A DNA stretch of 64,000 nucleotides from Typha latifolia. Taxonomy: Eukaryota > Streptophyta > Magnoliopsida > Poales > Typhaceae. The first letter of the stretch is position 1. Every line of letters begins with the position of its first letter. Position numbers and translations under genes: made by a program. The notes beneath the pieces were generated by a model, which saw only the letters and a list, made by a program, of their open reading frames with translations, did not search any database and was not told where the DNA came from. Positions 59,700 through 64,000 of this stretch are shown here, piece by piece. Location: the NCBI GenBank assembly GCA_019914945.1, contig CM034100.1:6957209-7021208 (forward strand). Reading direction: 5' to 3'.

Positions 59700-59940
59700 T
59701 GCTAGGTCATGAAAGCTACTATCAAGGCTTGGATAACCTCTCGATCCTCTCGATGCTATATGCAGTGGATCTAGCGACCTCCTTCAAAAATTCTCTAAAT
59801 ATCACCTTCGCTTACGCTAGTGGCTCATTGTCAGTGATGGCTGGTGGTGGTGCTGACACCGAAGAAACTTCCACAGGGATAAAGACAAATTTTTAGTCCT
59901 CTTTGGCAGTGATCTCTCCTAGGTTAGCTTTGAATCGCAT
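59700..59940 (-). pseudogene. Broken copy of the short family ORF
   Basis: The minus-strand frame ITAKED.KFVFIPVEVSSVSA continues to FREFLKEVARSTAYSIERIE. It parallels the open 68-codon frame at 24305-24511 (EDQELVSIPMDASS ... EAARSTIKNIERLEK). One or two stops interrupt it. Function unknown; possibly gag-derived. Confidence 0.45.
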
Positions 59941-59978
59941 GTTCATCATCGTTTGAGAAACGTTAGCTTTGATACCAC

Positions 59979-60546
59979 TATTACAAACTAGATCTAGACT
60001 GACATGTTTGTAGAAAAATTGTGATATATAGGTGGTAGCCTCATGAATTAGGGATCTAATGACTCTAGTTTGACGTGATTCCAAAGTTGGAGTGAAAAGA
60101 TATAATCAAAATAGTGGAGAAAGGTTGAAATTAGACAAATTTGTAACTATCCAATATTGCGACAGTCGCCGGAGGTGGCAGACAACCAAGAATGGTGGTG
60201 GATGTCCATAAGATAAGGCCACTAATAGAGAAAGATGGTAGCTAGAGTTTGGAAGCTTTGAATGAATCTAAGGTTAAAATATACTTCTACAAAAATAAAG
60301 ACAATCTAACTGCTATGATAAAATAGTAAACACTCAAATAGAAAATAGCTAAACTTAATATTCATTCCATAATGATAATTAATCAATAACCTCTTCTATT
60401 TGTAGGAGTAGAATCATAGCGGATCTGATCCAATTTGCCATATTGGGCTTACATATGCTTTTTTTGAAATTAAAAGCAATAAGCAAATTCAACTAACTAA
60501 CTCAACTTGACTCGACTGACTCAACCCACGTGGTCTGGTTTTATTA
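59979..60546 (-). repeat. 5' LTR of the non-autonomous element
   Basis: Partner of 58025-58596. The adjoining minus-strand primer-binding site is at about 59965-59976. Confidence 0.9.
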
Positions 60547-60551
60547 GTATA

Positions 60552-62060
60552 CCTAAGTATTCACATTATTTTCAATAAGTGTAATAGTAGGTCTTTTTAC
60601 CTTAGAAAGAGATCCTTTAGGAGATGAATATTTTTGTAGCACAATCGTTATTTTCCATTTGACCTCCTATGCTAGATAGAGCAAACCATGCTTACTAGAA
60701 GGTTATGATGCATGCATATTTAAAATATATAGATTTGATTGTCTGTATTGAACAGTTTGAGTCCTCCTACTTATGAAATGAAAAATAAAACTATTGAAAA
60801 CTCAGCCAATATATGAAATAAAGTTAATTATAAGAAATTTAGTTGGAAATAGCAAGACAATAAATGCTAATTTATGTGGTATCTCTCCTGATAAATTTCA
60901 TCAGATTTCTACCTGTGAAGTAGTCAAGGATGCATGAGATATCTTTAAGATTACTCATGAGGGGATATCTACAATTAAACTATCTAAGCTACAAAGGTTG
61001 ACGACATGATTTAAAATTTCTTCATGAGGGAGAATAAGTTTTCTAATGACTTTTAGGCAAAACTCATTGAAATTGTGAATTCAAGTTTTAATCTAAGTGA
61101 AAGAATTTCTATAGAAAAATTTTCAGAAGGTTTTAGGCTAAATTCACTACTATTGAGGAGAGCAAGGATATAGACTTAATGAAAGTGGAACAACTTATAA
61201 GCAACTTACAAACCTCTGAGTCTTTCTGTCATAAACCTTGAAAGTTTAAAAGCCTTATCTTGGCAACTATTAGAGATGAAGAAGACAAGTGTGATGAGGA
61301 TTGTGAATCAGACACTAATAATATCATGGATCTTTTCCTAAAAAATTTAAGAAATTTTTGAGAAAATCGATAAGTGTCACGAGCAACAAGCTTGGAAGTA
61401 AAGTCATAAAAAAAAAATTTCTTGTGAACCCTTCGCTAACCCTAGTTCTAAGGCTTAAAGCCTAGGAGTAAAAATAAAGGGAGAACGGTTTAATATTATA
61501 AATGCCAAGAGTATGGCCACATTGCATATGAATGCCCAAATCAACTTAAGAAAAAAGGCAAGACTCTACAAATCACTTGGGATGATACTGATAATTTAAT
61601 GATAATGTCTCTAAATCCAAAGAATAAAATTATGTTGTTTTTGAATACTTTCTTTGTTACCTAATAAACTATTTAATGAATATTTAAGTGCACATAAATA
61701 TGTTTCAGGTAGGTCAGATGATGAAGACAATTCAAAACTTTAAAGAGCTTTTAATAAATTGTACAAAAATCTTACAAGAACAAAAAAGATAATCTAAAAC
61801 TTATAGGGCAACTGAAAGTGGTGCAAGAAAAAAAAAACAAAATGACGGAGCAATAGGACACATTGAAAAATATGAAGCTTTCTCAAAGAAAAAAATTTAA
61901 AGCTCCAATTGCTCTTTCAACATAGCTTATGAAATAGAGGAAATGTAAATTAAAAAGGCATTAGTGACTATGAAATGTCAAACTTTGAGTATAGTAGTAT
62001 TCATCTCATTTATTCTCACTTTGTATTCATAGCTAACTTACAAATTTTGTTAAAAAAAAT
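60552..62060 (+). pseudogene. Decayed Copia gag of the older element
   Basis: The leader CTTTTTACCTTAGAAAGAGA and MNIF start resemble those of the 46370 Copia (ACTTTAGAGAGAGATCC and MNF). Frames then give KFHQISTCEVVKDA.DIFKI, ITHEGISTIKLSKLQ and IAYECPNQLKKKGK. The knuckle near 61497-61540 reads YYKCQEYGHIAYEC with its first Cys replaced by Tyr. Stops are frequent. No pol domain follows before 62060. The LTR of this element is the split one at 45878-58003. Confidence 0.75.
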
Positions 62061-63086
62061 GAATTACAATGAAAAAAAAGGAGAACCAACAGAGATACTA
62101 ATACCTTTCTAATTTATATTTCCTCTATCTCATAATCTATGTTGAAAGAACTAAATTAACCAAAAGCTAGAATCAATCTTTCAAAAAGAGGTAATTGCTT
62201 AACTTGAATTATTTAGTTTCCTTTAAAAAGAACTTAATCTATGTTGCAAATAAGTTCTAATCTATGTTTCTAATTATAAAATATCTTCAAAAGTTCGAAT
62301 AAGGTAGTATCTATCTTATTCATTATCATTCTTCATCTTTTTCTGATCATATTTTATAGTTAATTTATAAAATTTATAAATTAACTATGAATTTTATAAA
62401 AAAAATTATGAATTATAATTAGAAAAAGAAGAAGGATAAGGAGAAACAAGAGAGATACATTATTTTATTTTTATGAATAGCTTGTATAGAATTGTGTTGA
62501 GTGGAATAAGAATAAAAAGACTCTAATGTGATTGTATAGAATTGTGTTGAGTGGAATAAGAATAAAAAGACACTAATGTGATAGAGGAATGAGAGATAAA
62601 AATAAGAAATAGAAGGCAAGTATATTAGGAAGAAGAAGATTGTTTATAGCTTTTGGCTCTTTTTAACTCTTTTGGGAAAAAAAAAAATCTCATATTATGA
62701 TTTAAAATCTTATCTATTTACAACGGTAGGGCAATAGCAACTAAAATAAACAATAAAATGGTTGGAGAGTCGATATAGAGTTATATAAAAAGTCTCAGAT
62801 ACATTACGCTAGGAAAAATATGTATGGCAACCTTTCCATTGTACGAAATATTTATATAAAATTGTTTTGAGTGGAAAAAGAAAAAAATAGAAAGGTAATG
62901 CAAAAATAAGAGACAGAAGAAGCAGCATAACAAGAGTAGAATAACATTTCTTAGTATATATAAAAAGCTTGTATAGAAAAATAAAAATATTTGAAAAATG
63001 AAAGAAGAAGAGAGAAAAATAAGACTTCCCTGTTGCGATGTCCCATCAATATTTTGCCGATGTATCAAATGACGTAAGGTTCCCCT
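62061..63086. other. AT-rich DNA, no gene recognised
   Basis: Low-complexity AT-rich sequence with a small tandem duplication. Phe-rich minus-strand ORFs (62419-62619, 62781-63068) follow from A-rich composition and are not credible genes. Confidence 0.5.
62483..62582. repeat. Tandem duplication, 2 x 50 bp
   Basis: Both units contain ATAGAATTGTGTTGAGTGGA followed by the same AATAAAAAGAC block, with CTC/CAC as the visible difference. A diverged cousin (AAATTGTTTTGAGTGG) lies near 62860. Confidence 0.9.

Positions 63087-63164
<78 letters not shown>
63087..63164. repeat. Compound (TA)n(GA)n microsatellite
   Basis: About 18 bp of TA runs directly into about 60 bp of GA. It creates the Arg-Glu ORF at 63038-63238, which is not a gene. 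Confidence 0.95.
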
Positions 63165-63167
<3 letters not shown>

Positions 63168-63740
63168 TGATCATTACCAAAGAGCAAGGGGTAATGACGC
63201 TAAAGAATACAGCCTATGTCCGAGTCTGGCCCATTTAACGATCTTACGTATAGAGCCGGATCAAGCATTAGGGGGATGCGGATCTCATCTTGACGAACGA
63301 ACTATCATCCACTAGGAAGTGCGAACCATGGGCTCGGCCTGCCTGTCTATGGCGATGGGCGACTGCCAGCTGTGGGTCCAAGGACACAGCATTGATACGT
63401 TGCTGTCACGGCGGAGGGGTGACGCTTTTTCACCTAAATAAACGTGAAGCTCACGTGCACCGCGGGGCCCCGCTGAGTGTGGGGCCCGCCATGTTTGGAA
63501 ACTTAGTAATTGCCGTTCGGACCTCGAGGATCAGCTGGGAAACTAGCTGTATTAACGCTCCAAATCCAGCAACAGGAAACCTGCCACGTGTATATTCACA
63601 TCCTCCCACTAACCGCCTGACCGTCTGCCTAGCTATAAATGGAGGGGCTTTACTCTCTTTTTTCTCTCTCTCTTTTTTTTTTTTAAGGAAAAGGGGGTAC
63701 TTTACTCCTTTACTCTCAAAGGAAACGTCTGCGTAAACAC
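63165..63740 (+). promoter_or_regulatory. Putative promoter of a gene beyond the right edge
   Basis: Composition shifts to GC-rich, apparently single-copy sequence. G-box cores CACGTG occur at 63452-63457 and 63585-63590 (the second followed by T, an ABRE-like ACGTGT). A TATAAAT box lies at 63634-63640, about 45 bp after the second G-box, and a T/C-rich leader (TCTCTTTTTTCTCTCTCTC) follows. Spacing and order are those of a plant RNA polymerase II promoter on the plus strand. The ORF 63290-63736 crosses the TATA box and leader and is probably not coding. Confidence 0.5.
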
Positions 63741-64000
63741 CCCTCCATGTAAAGGGATTCTCTTTATCAATTAAAATTCCTTAACATATGTAAATTAGTT
63801 CACTTGACAAAATACCGCATTCCGTAATAGCGGAAATATTAGACGTTAAATGAAAATACTCCTTGTCCTTTTGGCGTATAGTCCTTTTTGGAAGGGGGCC
63901 TTCCGCAAATGTGTTGTTCTTTTCGGTTCCTCTGTCGCTATTCGGAAAGCAAAGAAAAGTTCAGTCAAAGTCCTCAAAAGATAAACCCAAATCATAGTCA
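63741..64000. other. Window edge, probable 5' leader or intron
   Basis: AT-rich, no coding frame seen up to the edge. If the promoter call is right this is leader or first-intron sequence. Confidence 0.35.

Larger units (their letters stand above)
58025..60546 (-). mobile_element. Complete non-autonomous LTR element, 2522 bp
   Basis: LTRs are 58025-58596 (572 bp) and 59979-60546 (568 bp), with an exact 5-bp duplication GTATA at 58020-58024 and 60547-60551. On the minus strand the LTR starts TGATACAATCC (TAATAAAACC in the other copy) and ends TTTGTAATA, and TGGTATCAAAGC follows the 5' LTR as a primer-binding site (about 59965-59976). The 1.38-kb interior has no retroelement enzyme domains and only a broken short frame shared with copy 1 (23841-27078). 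It sits in the leader of an older Copia, between its primer-binding site and gag. This is a LARD/TRIM-like family; I cannot name it. Confidence 0.88.

Noticed and set aside
62419..63068. Phe/Leu/Ser-rich minus-strand ORFs resembling membrane proteins
   Set aside because: They are translations of A-rich plus-strand DNA and a 50-bp tandem repeat; hydrophobicity is a composition artefact.
63290..63736. 148-codon ORF near the right edge
   Set aside because: It runs across the G-boxes, TATA box and CT-rich leader of the likely promoter, so coding is less probable; kept only as promoter evidence.
1..64000. CRISPR arrays, bacterial operons, rRNA or organellar inserts
   Set aside because: No regularly spaced repeats with unique spacers, Shine-Dalgarno-led gene strings, rRNA motifs or organellar gene fragments were recognised.

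Overview
This is plant nuclear DNA, most likely from a monocot. It holds one intact protein-coding gene, a HAESA/HSL1-type leucine-rich-repeat receptor kinase at 19630-23027 (+), in an AT-rich background made largely of transposable-element remains. The monocot reading is an inference: exon 1 is strongly GC-rich at its 5' end and falls towards AT-rich UTR and intron, and the repeat families (Copia, chromovirus, RNase-H LINE, hAT-like and other MITEs) are typical plant ones. No bacterial, viral or organellar gene set, tRNA, rRNA or CRISPR array was seen.

Layout. 1-15200: decayed Copia pol (about 410-2760) split by a 562-bp hAT-type MITE with perfect inverted repeats and an 8-bp target duplication, a 2 x 126-bp tandem duplication, several MITEs and long stretches with no recognisable gene. 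15205-18982: a possible MITE, then a minus-strand LINE flanked by about 150-bp direct repeats. 18983-23650: the receptor-kinase gene with its promoter, a 7-codon upstream ORF, one 398-bp intron and the 3' flank. 23650-27078: a MITE followed by a copy of a non-autonomous LTR family that carries a nested Gypsy-type LTR. 27079-29645: no gene recognised.

29646-42641 is a four-level nest. A minus-strand Copia element holds a lone Gypsy-type LTR, that LTR holds a minus-strand chromovirus, and the chromovirus holds a truncated LTR of another Gypsy family. The three outer levels have identifiable ends and exact or one-mismatch 5-bp target duplications. 43540-62060 is a second cluster. A plus-strand, gag-only Copia element (46370-57401, target duplication ATGAA) contains two lone Gypsy-type LTRs, one with an exact AGATA duplication, and itself sits in the LTR of a related, older Copia. 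That older element is also split by a complete 2522-bp non-autonomous LTR element (58025-60546, target duplication GTATA). 62061-63086 is AT-rich with a small tandem duplication. 63165-64000 is GC-richer and looks like a promoter (two G-boxes, a TATA box, a CT-rich leader) for a gene beyond the right edge.

The only gene product inferred to act in the cell is the receptor kinase, by family a plasma-membrane receptor for IDA/IDL-type peptides. All other coding traces are broken retroelement domains. No wholly new system was found; the most notable items are the datable nested insertions, the paired copies of an unnamed non-autonomous LTR family with a shared short ORF, and the LINE with unusually long flanking repeats.
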